From the NCBI GenBank assembly GCA_934643825.1, contig CAKUCW010000051.1, positions 1 to 13,242 of the forward strand: DNA of 13,242 bases. Direction: 5' to 3'. A program made the translations under genes and the position numbers. This document shows, in pieces, positions 6,095-13,094 of the stretch (position 1 is its first letter; each line of letters opens with the position of its first letter). The notes beneath the pieces are model-generated. The model saw nothing but the letters and a program-made list of their open reading frames with translations, was not told the DNA's origin and made no database searches. The DNA is from an uncultured Clostridia bacterium (GTDB lineage Bacteria; Bacillota; Clostridia; Christensenellales; Aristaeellaceae).

Positions 6095-6563
6095 TAAAGC
6101 AGCTTTTGTGGAATCAGGAACGCTTTGCTCCCTGATTCTTGCTTTTATTCGCTTCGCGATTTGGGGGACGGGGGTTACGTTGGGCTGCCGCCCAAACCTG
6201 CCTGAGGGGATTTTCCCCTCAGACTCCCTTCTTCGCTTCGCGGCGGTTTAAAGCAGCTTTTGCGGAATCAGGAACGCTTCGCTCCCTGATTCTTGCTTTT
6301 ATTCGCTTCGCGATTTTGGGAGTACGGGGGTTACGTTGGGCTGCCGCCCAAACCTGCCTGAGGGGATTCCCCCTCAGACTCCCATCTTCGCTTCGCGGCG
6401 GTTTAAAGCAGCTTTTGCGGAATCAGGAACGCTTCGCTCCCTGATTCTTGCTTTTATGCGCTTCGCGATTTTGGGGGATTACGGGGGTTACGTTGGGCTG
6501 CCGCCCAAACCTGCCTGAGGGGATTTTCCCCTCAGACTCCCATCTTCGCTTCGCGGCGGTTTT
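6095..6563. repeat. Three tandem copies of a ~155-bp multi-palindrome repeat
   Basis: Near-identical units run 6095-6248, 6249-6403 and 6404-6563. Each contains, in order, the palindrome GAATCAGG...CCTGATTC (6111-6138 in copy 1) followed by a T-rich stretch, then GCTTCGCGAT, TTGGGCTGCCGCCCAA (6180-6195), CTGAGGGG...CCCCTCAG (6202-6222) and CTTCGCTTCGCGGCGGTTT. Unit lengths (154, 155, about 160) are not multiples of three, so no reading frame is kept. There are no spacers as in CRISPR and no transposase. It resembles REP/BIME-type intergenic palindromic repeats. The first palindrome followed by TTGCTTTTATTC could act as a back-up terminator for purL. A diverged copy lies at 13095-13242. Confidence 0.85.
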
Positions 6564-6619
6564 AAGAAGGAAGGTGAAATGGAGTTCATTTTTGGCTCTG
6601 GGATGAGTTTTTTTCACAC

Positions 6620-6647
6620 TTAACAAAAAACGATACTATGATATGAT
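6620..6647 (+). promoter_or_regulatory. Probable promoter of the phosphofructokinase gene
   Basis: TTAACA (6620-6625), a 16-base spacer and TATGAT (6642-6647), each one mismatch from consensus. The surrounding stretch is A+T-rich against a G+C-rich background. A second TATGAT overlaps at 6637-6642 but has no good -35 box. Confidence 0.55.
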
Positions 6648-6706
6648 AAAAACAACAGAGAATCGCAAAGAAGCGCGAGGAACACTTGGTGAAAGGGTAA
6701 TGCAGT

Positions 6707-7885
6707 ATGAAAGGCAATCTAATCCTCATCCACGGCGGCGGTCCGACGGCGGTCATCAACGCATCGCTTGCCGGCGCAATCCGTCAGGCTCAAAAAGAGC
6801 CGAACGTTGACCGCATTCTGGCGGCAATCGGCGGCACGGGCGGGCTGATACAAGGCCATGTACGCGATCTGACGGACATTTCGGAGGAAGAGCTGGCGAT
6901 GCTGGAGCGCACGCCGGGCAGTGCAATCGGCACGTCCCGCGATGCGCTGGAGGAGGAAGATTATCGGCTCTTAGCGCAGAAGTGCATCGAATACGGTGCG
7001 AAAGTTGTGCTGATGAACGGCGGCAACGGAACGATGGACGCCTGCGGCAAGCTCTGCCGTGCTTTGGCGGGAACGGACATCCGCGTGATGGGCATTCCCA
7101 AAACGATGGACAACGACATCGCCGTAACCGACCACGCGCCGGGTTTTGGCAGTGCGGCACGCTACATTGCGCAGAGTGTTGCGGAGGTGACGGCGGACGT
7201 CCACGGCTTACCGATCCACGTCGTCGTCATCGAGGCGAGCGGGCGCAACGCGGGCTGGATCACGGCGGCGAGTGCGCTGGCGCGTCAGGCAGGCGTAGAC
7301 GGTCCGGACTTGATCTATCTGCCGGAAAGACCGTTCGACGAGGAGCGGTATCTGGCGGACGTGAAGGCGCTGATTGAGAAAAAGCGCGGCGTAGTCGTCG
7401 TGGCGAGCGAGGGCTTAAAGGACAAAGAAGGCAAGCCGATTGTCGAGCCGGTATTCAAGGTCGGTCGTGCGACGTACTTCGGCGACGTATCCGCGCATCT
7501 GGCGAACCTGGTCATCAAGCATTTGGGTTACAAGGCACGCAGCGAGAAGCCGGGTCTTTTGGGACGTGCATCCATTCCGCTGTCCTCCAAGGTGGACAGA
7601 GCAGAGGCGATTCTCGCGGGCGCGGAAGCGGTGCGTGCGGCATGCGCGGGGGAAAGCGGCAAGATGGTCGGCTTCATCCGCGAAAGCACGTCGCCCTATC
7701 GCGTCCATACCACGCTCATCGACGTAAACGATGTGATGCTGGTGGAAAAGAAGATGCCGGACGAGTACATCAACGCGGCGGGCAACGGCGTCACGCAGGC
7801 GTTTATGGACTGGTGCGCCCCGCTGATCGGCGAGCCGCTGGAGAAGCTGATCTCCTTAAAGGATGATGGAATTTCACCCTTTTAA
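6707..7885 (+). CDS. 6-phosphofructokinase, probably pyrophosphate-dependent
   Basis: This glycolytic enzyme phosphorylates fructose 6-phosphate to the 1,6-bisphosphate in the cytoplasm. At 392 residues it is longer than ATP-type PfkA (about 320), as PPi-type enzymes of this group often are. The N-terminal loop LIHGGGPTAVINASL and the fructose/metal motifs are present. The catalytic segment is GIPKTMDND (129-137): Lys132 where ATP enzymes carry Gly is the mark of PPi use, and Asp135 is the base. The other specificity site reads GGNGTMDA (105-112): Asn107 replaces the usual Asp and Gly108 is the residue found in ATP enzymes, so donor choice is not settled. Start ATG follows GAAAGGG (6691-6697) at 9 bases. 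It is not operonic with purL, from which the repeat array and a promoter separate it. No clear terminator follows. Confidence 0.9.
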   Translation: MKGNLILIHGGGPTAVINASLAGAIRQAQKEPNVDRILAAIGGTGGLIQGHVRDLTDISEEELAMLERTPGSAIGTSRDALEEEDYRLLAQKCIEYGAKVVLMNGGNGTMDACGKLCRALAGTDIRVMGIPKTMDNDIAVTDHAPGFGSAARYIAQSVAEVTADVHGLPIHVVVIEASGRNAGWITAASALARQAGVDGPDLIYLPERPFDEERYLADVKALIEKKRGVVVVASEGLKDKEGKPIVEPVFKVGRATYFGDVSAHLANLVIKHLGYKARSEKPGLLGRASIPLSSKVDRAEAILAGAEAVRAACAGESGKMVGFIRESTSPYRVHTTLIDVNDVMLVEKKMPDEYINAAGNGVTQAFMDWCAPLIGEPLEKLISLKDDGISPF

Positions 7886-7908
7886 TTTGTAAAGGGTTGA
7901 CGTATAAT
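7876..7908 (+). promoter_or_regulatory. Possible promoter of the ABC importer operon, with overlapping hairpin
   Basis: A perfect TATAAT lies at 7903-7908, about 48 bases before the permease start, but the -35 position (17-base spacer) reads TTTTAA, a poor match. ACCCTTT (7876-7882) and AAAGGGT (7891-7897) form a 7-bp hairpin across the phosphofructokinase stop codon without a following T run. Either a weak or activator-dependent promoter lies here, or the operon is partly read through from upstream. Confidence 0.38.
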
Positions 7909-7955
7909 CAAAACATCAAAAGACATTTTGTAGGAAAATGGACAAGGAGAAAGAC

Positions 7956-8747
7956 ATGGAAAAGAAGAATAAGAAAGGGAGCCTTGCGGATCGCATTCCT
8001 CATCAGGTTTGGCTGCTCATCTCGTTTGCGGCGGCGATGGGACTGTGGACGCTGTTGTCCGTGATCCCCGCGACCTCCCGTGCATTCCCGAATGTGTTTA
8101 AGGTTCTCGGTTCGATCAAGACCATGATCAGCCGCGGCGTGCTTTGGAAGGATATCTCTTCCAGCTTGATTTCCGTTGTGTCCGGTTACGCGCTGGGTTT
8201 CGTCATCGCCCTGCCGGTCGCCATCCTCATGGCGTGGTATAAGCCGGTTCGCTACATCATCGAGCCGTGGATCCAGTTTATCCGCAACATTCCGCCTCTG
8301 GCGTATGTTCCGCTGATCGTTATCGCCGCCGGCGTCGGTCGTAAGCCGCAGATTATCGTCATCACGATCGCGTGCTTCCTCATCATGTGCGTAACGATCT
8401 ATCAGGGCGTTATCAACGTCGATGAAACGCTCATCAAGGCGGCGCGTGTTCTCGGCGCGACCGACAAGGATATCTTCATCCGCGTCATCGCTCCGGCGAC
8501 CCTGCCGTTCATCCTGACCGCCATTCGTCTGGGCGCGTCCGTTGCCCTGACGACCCTGATCGCCGCCGAATCCACCGGCGCCATGGCGGGCTTGGGCATG
8601 CGTATCCGCAGCCTGAACAACTCGTTTGAATCCGCGCCGATGCTGCTGTACATCATCATCATCGGTATCCTCGGCATCACCATTGAAAAGCTCATCAAGA
8701 CCGCAGAAAGGAGGCTCACGTCATGGCAGGAGAAGCGCGAAATCTGA
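7956..8747 (+). CDS. ABC importer permease, nitrate/sulfonate/taurine type (SsuC/TauC family)
   Basis: A 263-residue inner-membrane permease with about six helices and the BPD transporter fold. The ATPase-coupling (EAA) loop is visible as AARVLGATDKDIFIRVIAPATLPFI, typical of the SsuC/TauC/NrtB/ThiX family; here the usual E-A-A starts as KAARVLGA. The charged N-terminus (MEKKNKKGSLADRI) is followed by the first helix. I chose ATG 7956 because AAGGAG (7944-7949) precedes it by 6 bases; ATG 7938 is in frame 18 bases earlier with only AGGA before it. The 3' end overlaps the ATPase gene by 25 bases, so the two are translationally coupled. The substrate class is known only at family level: small organic anions, sulfonates or pyrimidine precursors. 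Confidence 0.92.
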   Translation: MEKKNKKGSLADRIPHQVWLLISFAAAMGLWTLLSVIPATSRAFPNVFKVLGSIKTMISRGVLWKDISSSLISVVSGYALGFVIALPVAILMAWYKPVRYIIEPWIQFIRNIPPLAYVPLIVIAAGVGRKPQIIVITIACFLIMCVTIYQGVINVDETLIKAARVLGATDKDIFIRVIAPATLPFILTAIRLGASVALTTLIAAESTGAMAGLGMRIRSLNNSFESAPMLLYIIIIGILGITIEKLIKTAERRLTSWQEKREI

Positions 8748-9532
8748 TCGGCAGCGACAAGGTCCGCGTCAAGATTGACAATGTCCGCAAGGTGTTCAAC
8801 ACCCGCAACGGCGAAATGGTTGCCCTGAACGGCGTAAGCCTGGACATCCACGAGAACGAATTCATCTGTGTCGTCGGTCCGTCCGGCTGCGGCAAATCGA
8901 CTCTGCTCAACATCATCGCCGGTCTGACCGAGCCGACCAGCGGCAAGGTTTACTGCGACGGCAAGGAAGTCACCGGAACCGGCACCGAACGCGGCGTCGT
9001 CTTCCAGCAGTACGCCCTGTTCCCGTGGCTGACGGTCAAGAAGAACGTCATGTTCGCGCTGGAAATGCGCGGCGTCAAGGGCAAGGAAGCCGAAGAGGAA
9101 GCCCTCAAGTATCTGGCGATGGTCGATCTGGTCAAGTTCGCCGACCACTATCCCAAGGAGCTTTCCGGCGGCATGAAGCAGCGCGTCGCAATCGCCCGCG
9201 CCTATGCCGCCAACCCGGAAGTCCTGCTGATGGACGAACCGTTCGGCGCTCTGGATGCCCAGACCCGTACCCAGCTTCAGACCGAGCTGCTGGAAACGTG
9301 GGAGCGTGAGAAGAAGACCTGCTTCTTCATCACCCATGACGTCGAAGAGGCGATCATCCTCGCGCAGCGCGTCATCATCATGAGCGCCCGCCCGGGCCGC
9401 ATCAAGGATATCGTGGATATCAACATCCCGTATCCGCGCACGCAGGAAACCAAGCTTACGCCGGAATTCAACGAGCTAAAGAACCACATCTGGAGCCAGG
9501 TCTATCAGGAGTATCTGGCAGTCAGAAAGTAA
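8723..9532 (+). CDS. ABC importer ATP-binding protein (SsuB/TauB family)
   Basis: A 269-residue cytoplasmic ATPase that powers the permease encoded just upstream. All motifs are intact: Walker A GPSGCGKST (52-60), Q-loop VFQQYALFPW, signature LSGGMKQR (147-154), Walker B VLLMDEP (167-173) with Glu172, D-loop GALD and switch His205 in ITHDVEEA. The motif order and ALFPWLTV segment are those of nitrate/sulfonate/taurine importers. ATG follows AAAGGAGG at 8 bases, inside the permease coding end, which implies tight stoichiometry. The binding protein gene follows after 65 bases. Confidence 0.95.
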   Translation: MAGEARNLIGSDKVRVKIDNVRKVFNTRNGEMVALNGVSLDIHENEFICVVGPSGCGKSTLLNIIAGLTEPTSGKVYCDGKEVTGTGTERGVVFQQYALFPWLTVKKNVMFALEMRGVKGKEAEEEALKYLAMVDLVKFADHYPKELSGGMKQRVAIARAYAANPEVLLMDEPFGALDAQTRTQLQTELLETWEREKKTCFFITHDVEEAIILAQRVIIMSARPGRIKDIVDINIPYPRTQETKLTPEFNELKNHIWSQVYQEYLAVRK

Positions 9533-9540
9533 AAAGCCCC

Positions 9541-9565
9541 TAAGCGGATAGGAATTTTCCGCTTA
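9541..9565 (+). promoter_or_regulatory. Intercistronic hairpin between ATPase and binding protein genes
   Basis: TAAGCGGA (9541-9548) pairs perfectly with TCCGCTTA (9558-9565) around a 9-base loop. No T run follows, so it is not a terminator. Such hairpins usually mark an mRNA processing or protection point that lets the binding protein be made in excess; this role is inferred. Confidence 0.5.
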
Positions 9566-9597
9566 ACAATAACTGACAACACTCAGGAGGTAACATC

Positions 9598-10566
9598 ATG
9601 AAGAAACTTCTCGCCGTGCTGCTCGCTCTGTCCTGCATGCTCATCGGAGCTGCGGCTGTCGCCGAAACGCTCAACGTCGCTTACATGCCGAACTACGGCA
9701 GCCTGTGGTCTGTGGAGACCGCGATCAACAAGGGCTACTTTGAGGAAGAGGGTCTGACCCTGAACCTCGTCGAGTTCGCCGACGGCCCGACCATCATCGC
9801 TGCTATGGAAAGCGGCTCCATCGACGTGGGCTACATCGGTCAGGGCGCTCACAAGCTGTGCATCAACGGCCGTGCTTCCATCTTTGCGCTCAGCCACATC
9901 TCCAACGGCGACGCGCTCATCGGCGGCAAGGGCATCAAGACGGTTGAAGAGCTGAAGGGCAAGGTTGTTGCCTACTCTTCCGGCACCTCTTCCGAGGACA
10001 TCCTCAAGAATTCCCTCGATAAGGCCGGCATGACCATGGACGACATCAAGGCGATGGATATGGACGCTTCCGCCATCGTGACCGCGATGCTCTCCGGCGG
10101 CGTGGACGCCTGCGCGACCTGGAGCCCGAACAGCCTGAAGATCCTTGAGGAGCTGCCGGACGCCACCAAGCTGACCGACAACATGACCTTCTCCGACACC
10201 ACCGTTTCTCTGGCGAGCTGGATCTGCATGCCGAAGTACGGCGAGGAAAACCATGACCTGCTGGTTCGCTTCACCCGCGCTCTGTTCAAGGGCATGGATT
10301 ACAGCGCCAACGAGCATTACGACGAGGTCAGCGAGTGGGTTGCCAAGCAGACCGCTACCGACTACGAGTCCGTTTACAATCAGCGCGGCGACGCCCAGTG
10401 GCTGACCGGCAAGGAAGTTGCCGAGGGCGCTGCGGACGGCACTGTTGCGAAGTACTATGAGCTCCAGCGCGACAACTTTGTCAAGGCTGGCGCGGTTGAA
10501 AAGGATCCGGCTCCGGACGTTGCCGAGTATGTGCTCTTCGACGTCATGACCGAAGCCGGCAAGTAA
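9598..10566 (+). CDS. ABC importer substrate-binding protein (NMT1/SsuA-like)
   Basis: A 322-residue exported protein of the periplasmic-binding-protein-like class II fold, matching the SsuA/TauA/NMT1 group: NVAYMPNYGSLWSVETAINK and KGYFEEEGLTLNLVEF at the N-lobe, AAMESGSIDVGYIG in the first ligand region, then VEELKGKVVAYSSGTSSE, where the second phosphate/carboxylate-binding turn sits. It delivers ligand to the permease/ATPase pair upstream. The signal peptide is MKK, a hydrophobic stretch and AAAVA-E, which suits signal peptidase I near residue 22. A cysteine lies at 13, but LALSC is a poor lipobox, so the usual lipid anchor of single-membrane bacteria appears absent. ATG follows AGGAGG (9585-9590) at 7 bases, the best site in the operon. 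Ligand unknown: sulfonates, nitrate-like anions, aromatic acids and thiamine precursors are all possible in this family. Confidence 0.92.
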   Translation: MKKLLAVLLALSCMLIGAAAVAETLNVAYMPNYGSLWSVETAINKGYFEEEGLTLNLVEFADGPTIIAAMESGSIDVGYIGQGAHKLCINGRASIFALSHISNGDALIGGKGIKTVEELKGKVVAYSSGTSSEDILKNSLDKAGMTMDDIKAMDMDASAIVTAMLSGGVDACATWSPNSLKILEELPDATKLTDNMTFSDTTVSLASWICMPKYGEENHDLLVRFTRALFKGMDYSANEHYDEVSEWVAKQTATDYESVYNQRGDAQWLTGKEVAEGAADGTVAKYYELQRDNFVKAGAVEKDPAPDVAEYVLFDVMTEAGK

Positions 10567-10589
10567 GCCCTAAAATCGAAAAGCCCTTG

Positions 10590-10628
10590 GCATTGGGTCG
10601 CCCTTGCGTGGGGCGGCTCAATGCTTTT
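10590..10628 (+). terminator. Strong intrinsic terminator of the ABC importer operon
   Basis: A 14-bp stem (10590-10603 with 10611-10624, two or three G-T pairs, 7-base loop) is followed by TTTT (10625-10628). It stands 23 bases after the binding protein stop codon and makes the two-component genes a separate unit. Confidence 0.78.
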
Positions 10629-10823
10629 GCTGTAAAAAAGGAGTTTCCCCCGGAAATCGCGAACTTAACTTACAGAAACGTGGAAATAGGCGGGGAAGCC
10701 ATTCAGCGCCCTGCCGGGAATCGGAAGATTTTGGATTTTCCATTCGTCCATAGATGAATCAGTCTGTTTCATTCACGAAGCAGAGAAGGGGTTTGGGCAG
10801 CGCCCAACGCAAAGGATAAAGTT
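10629..10823 (+). other. Intergenic region before the sensor kinase gene
   Basis: About 195 bases without a supported gene. A promoter for the kinase should lie here but none matches well; the best is TTGGAT with a poor -10 box at 17 bases. AAGGAG near 10640 has no start codon after it. The palindrome TTGGGCAGCGCCCAA (10793-10807) lies just upstream of the kinase ribosome binding site AAAGGA (10811-10816). Confidence 0.4.
10793..10807. repeat. Isolated palindrome related to the tandem repeat family
   Basis: TTGGGCAGCGCCCAA is a 6-bp perfect inverted repeat with a 3-base loop. Its arms are identical to the TTGGGC...GCCCAA palindrome in the repeats at 6180 and 13095, but the rest of the unit is missing. 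It ends 3 bases before the kinase Shine-Dalgarno sequence. Confidence 0.5.
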
Positions 10824-12323
10824 ATGCTGTTTCTGCTCATTGTGCTTTTGCTCATCGCCGCGGGCTTTACGATGCTGACCAAACGAAACCGCGAATCGCT
10901 GTTTCTGATGGGCATGTGTTGCAGCCTGATGGTGCAGTTTACGGGAATCCTCATTTTTATTGCCAAAAAGGGCGGTTATTCCAAGAACATCATCAGCTTC
11001 CTCTTTTTCTCGCAGACGCTGAGGATCAAGCTGCAATATCTGTTTATTACGCTTGATACGCTCGGCTATATCATCGCCATCGGGCGCTATCTCTTTCCGC
11101 TGTTCCTGCTGGAGAGCGCCCTGCAATACTCCATGATCGGCTGGCTCAGGCGGCATCCCGATGTGCAGAAATGGATCTGCCTTCTGCCTGCCGTGACGCT
11201 GGCGGTGTATTTCCCGCCCGTGTTCCGGTTTATCGTGGGGCAGTCGCCCGTCATGCACAAGGTGCTGGTGGAGGCGTCGTATTGGTGGATCATAGCCTAT
11301 GTGGCAATCGCGATATTCCTGCTCGTTCAGGAACTCTTCGCCATCACCATGCGCTTTTGCCGGCAGCAGTTCGTCGGCATTGTCGTCTGCCATGTTGCGC
11401 TCAGCGGGCTTTATCTGCTCTACTGCGGGCAGGATCCCGCGCAGGTCTACCAGTTTTACAGCTATGACTACATCTGGAACAAGGGCATCGGCTATCTGCA
11501 ATATGCGCCGACCATGGCGGGCTATGTGATCATTGTCGTCGTCAACATCATCTGCGGTGCGCTCGGCACGGTCAGCCTGATGCAGTATACGCAGGATTCG
11601 CTTCTCAGCGATCAGGAAGAGATGGCGCTGGAGCGCAAGTTCGACATTGCGCGGACGGGCGCTTCCGTGTTCGTTCATTCCATCAAGAATCAGCTGCTGG
11701 CGAACCGCATTCTCGAAAAGCGCATCTATCAGGAGCTGGACAAGGAGGAACCCGATCTTGTCCGCATCCGCGCCTGCGTGGAGCAGCTGCACCAGAGCAA
11801 CGAAATGCTCATCACGCGCAGCGAAGAGCTGTATCGCACGGTCAAGAACAAGTCGATGACGCTTGTGCCGACGACGCTCGGGCAGATCAAGGAAACGACG
11901 CTGGAACGCTTTTACCACAAGTATCCCGATGCTCGGCTGAAAACCGATGTAAACGAAAATGTGACGGTGCTGGCGGATCAGAACTACCTGAGCGAGGCGC
12001 TGTATAACCTGCTGACCAATGCGTGGGAAGCGAATGTGGCTGCCGGGCATGACGACCGAGCCATCGAGCTGATGAGCCACAAGGAGCGGCTGTATACCGT
12101 GCTGGAGGTTCGCGACGAAGGCTGTGGCATGACCAAAGCAGAGCAGAAAAAGATTTTTGAACCGTTTTACTCTTCCAAAAACAGCAATACGAGCTGGGGC
12201 ATGGGGCTTTATCATGTGCGAACGATCATCCGGGCGCATGTGGGAAGCCTTCGGGTAGAAAGCAAGCCGGGGAAGGGAACGTCCTTCTTCGTGCTGCTGC
12301 CCAAATATGTGCAGGACAGGTGA
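10824..12323 (+). CDS. Multi-helix membrane sensor histidine kinase
   Basis: A 499-residue kinase. The first ~255 residues form about seven membrane helices with short loops and no large outside domain, so the signal is probably sensed in or at the membrane. After a short linker comes the phosphorylation helix VFVHSIKNQLLANRI with His285; this box resembles H-x-I-K-N boxes but lacks the usual Pro after N. The HATPase domain has the N box YNLLTNAWEA (Asn395, Asn399), G1 DEGCGM (431-436) and G2 WGMGLYH (458-464), followed by GSLRVESKPGKGTSF. ATG follows AAAGGA at 7 bases. Its stop codon is 5 bases before the response regulator start, so the pair is co-translated. The stimulus is unknown; the importer operon next door is the natural candidate for a sensing or target link, but a terminator separates them. 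Confidence 0.93.
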   Translation: MLFLLIVLLLIAAGFTMLTKRNRESLFLMGMCCSLMVQFTGILIFIAKKGGYSKNIISFLFFSQTLRIKLQYLFITLDTLGYIIAIGRYLFPLFLLESALQYSMIGWLRRHPDVQKWICLLPAVTLAVYFPPVFRFIVGQSPVMHKVLVEASYWWIIAYVAIAIFLLVQELFAITMRFCRQQFVGIVVCHVALSGLYLLYCGQDPAQVYQFYSYDYIWNKGIGYLQYAPTMAGYVIIVVVNIICGALGTVSLMQYTQDSLLSDQEEMALERKFDIARTGASVFVHSIKNQLLANRILEKRIYQELDKEEPDLVRIRACVEQLHQSNEMLITRSEELYRTVKNKSMTLVPTTLGQIKETTLERFYHKYPDARLKTDVNENVTVLADQNYLSEALYNLLTNAWEANVAAGHDDRAIELMSHKERLYTVLEVRDEGCGMTKAEQKKIFEPFYSSKNSNTSWGMGLYHVRTIIRAHVGSLRVESKPGKGTSFFVLLPKYVQDR

Positions 12324-12327
12324 TCGA

Positions 12328-12993
12328 ATGATTAGAATACTGATTGCGGATGACTTTGCGCTGCTTCGGGAAGACATTTGCGATACCCTGAATGCGCAGG
12401 AGGACATGGAGGTCGTCGGCACGGCGGAGAGCGGTGCGCAGGCGGAAAAGCTCGCAGCCGAAACGGATTATGACATCATCCTGATGGACATCGAAATGGA
12501 AACGACGACGGCGGGCATTCATGCGGCGGAGAACATTCTGGCTGAAAACCCGGATGCCATCGTCATTTTCCTGACGGCGCACGAAACGGAGAACATGATT
12601 CTCATGTCGATGGGCGCGGGCGCAGTGGATTATGTCGTCAAAGGCTGTCCGGAGGACGAGCTGCTGCTGCATATTCGCAAGGCGTATGAGGGCGAGCCGA
12701 TGCTCGGCGCACGCGTTCAGCATACGGTGCTGAAGGAATATTCCCGTCTTCGCCGTTCGGAGAAGAGTCTGCTGTTTTTCATCAACAACGTATCTCAGCT
12801 GACCCCGGCGGAGAGAAGCCTTGTGCGCTATCTGCTCGACGGGATGAAGGTCAAGGACATTGCAAACGCCCGCTGTGTCGAGATTGTGACGGTCAAGACG
12901 CAGATCAAGGGATTGCTTCGCAAATTCGGCTGCACGCGGACGAAAGAGATTGTCGAGATGATTCGCGAGCTGAATGTGGAGCATTTGTTTTAA
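12328..12993 (+). CDS. Response regulator, LuxR/NarL-type DNA-binding
   Basis: A 221-residue transcription regulator partnered with the kinase upstream. The receiver domain shows Asp8-Asp9 (LIADD), phospho-acceptor Asp54 in ILMDIEME, Thr83 in FLTAHE and Lys105 in DYVVKG, a full set. A linker leads to the C-terminal LuxR helix-turn-helix: LTPAERSLVRYLLDG, KVKDIANARCVEIVTVKTQI and LLRKFGCTRTKEIV. The recognition part contains CVEIVTVKTQ in place of the common S-x-x-TVK-x-H. I chose ATG 12328 since response regulators begin right before the first strand (MIRILIADD) and AGGTGA lies 4 bases before; ATG 12307, in frame, would overlap the kinase end and add seven residues. Its targets cannot be read from the sequence. 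Confidence 0.93.
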   Translation: MIRILIADDFALLREDICDTLNAQEDMEVVGTAESGAQAEKLAAETDYDIILMDIEMETTTAGIHAAENILAENPDAIVIFLTAHETENMILMSMGAGAVDYVVKGCPEDELLLHIRKAYEGEPMLGARVQHTVLKEYSRLRRSEKSLLFFINNVSQLTPAERSLVRYLLDGMKVKDIANARCVEIVTVKTQIKGLLRKFGCTRTKEIVEMIRELNVEHLF

Positions 12994-13029
12994 GGTTTTT
13001 CGGCAAAGCTGGTTTTCGGGGGAAAGCCC

Positions 13030-13078
13030 GTTTCGATTGCAGAATGCGCTGCATTCTGCTCCGAAACTACGTTTTTTT
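13030..13078 (+). terminator. Intrinsic terminator of the two-component operon
   Basis: GTTTCG (13030-13035) pairs with CGAAAC (13062-13067), and inside it GCAGAATGC (13039-13047) pairs with GCATTCTGC (13051-13059) around a 3-base loop. TACG and seven T (13072-13078) follow. It ends about 85 bases after the response regulator stop codon. Confidence 0.68.
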
Positions 13079-13094
13079 CGGGTGGAGGTACGAT

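Noticed and set aside
6139..6518. Open frames across the tandem repeats, encoding repeated Ala/Arg-rich peptide
   Set aside because: Unit lengths of 154 and 155 do not keep frame, no ribosome binding site, and the sequence is explained by palindromes.
6095..6563. CRISPR array
   Set aside because: Units are contiguous ~155-bp copies without unique spacers, and no cas gene is present.
6579..6623. 14-codon open frame after GAAGGAAGGTG
   Set aside because: Too short and hydrophobic only by composition; the Shine-Dalgarno-like run sits just 3 bases before the ATG, and it lies upstream of the likely promoter at 6620.
8402..9337. Minus-strand open frame of 311 codons opposite the permease and ATPase genes
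   Set aside because: Spans two real overlapping genes on the plus strand and shows no motif or start signal.
9583..10317. Minus-strand open frame of 244 codons opposite the binding protein
   Set aside because: Antisense shadow without motif; the plus-strand gene has a signal peptide and a conserved fold.
10754..10819. 21-codon open frame ending 4 bases before the kinase start
   Set aside because: Considered as a leader peptide, but it has no ribosome binding site and its second half is the repeat-family palindrome.
10773..12422. Minus-strand open frame of 549 codons opposite the sensor kinase
   Set aside because: Shadow of the kinase gene, no ribosome binding site and no recognisable domain; the kinase motifs are unmistakable.
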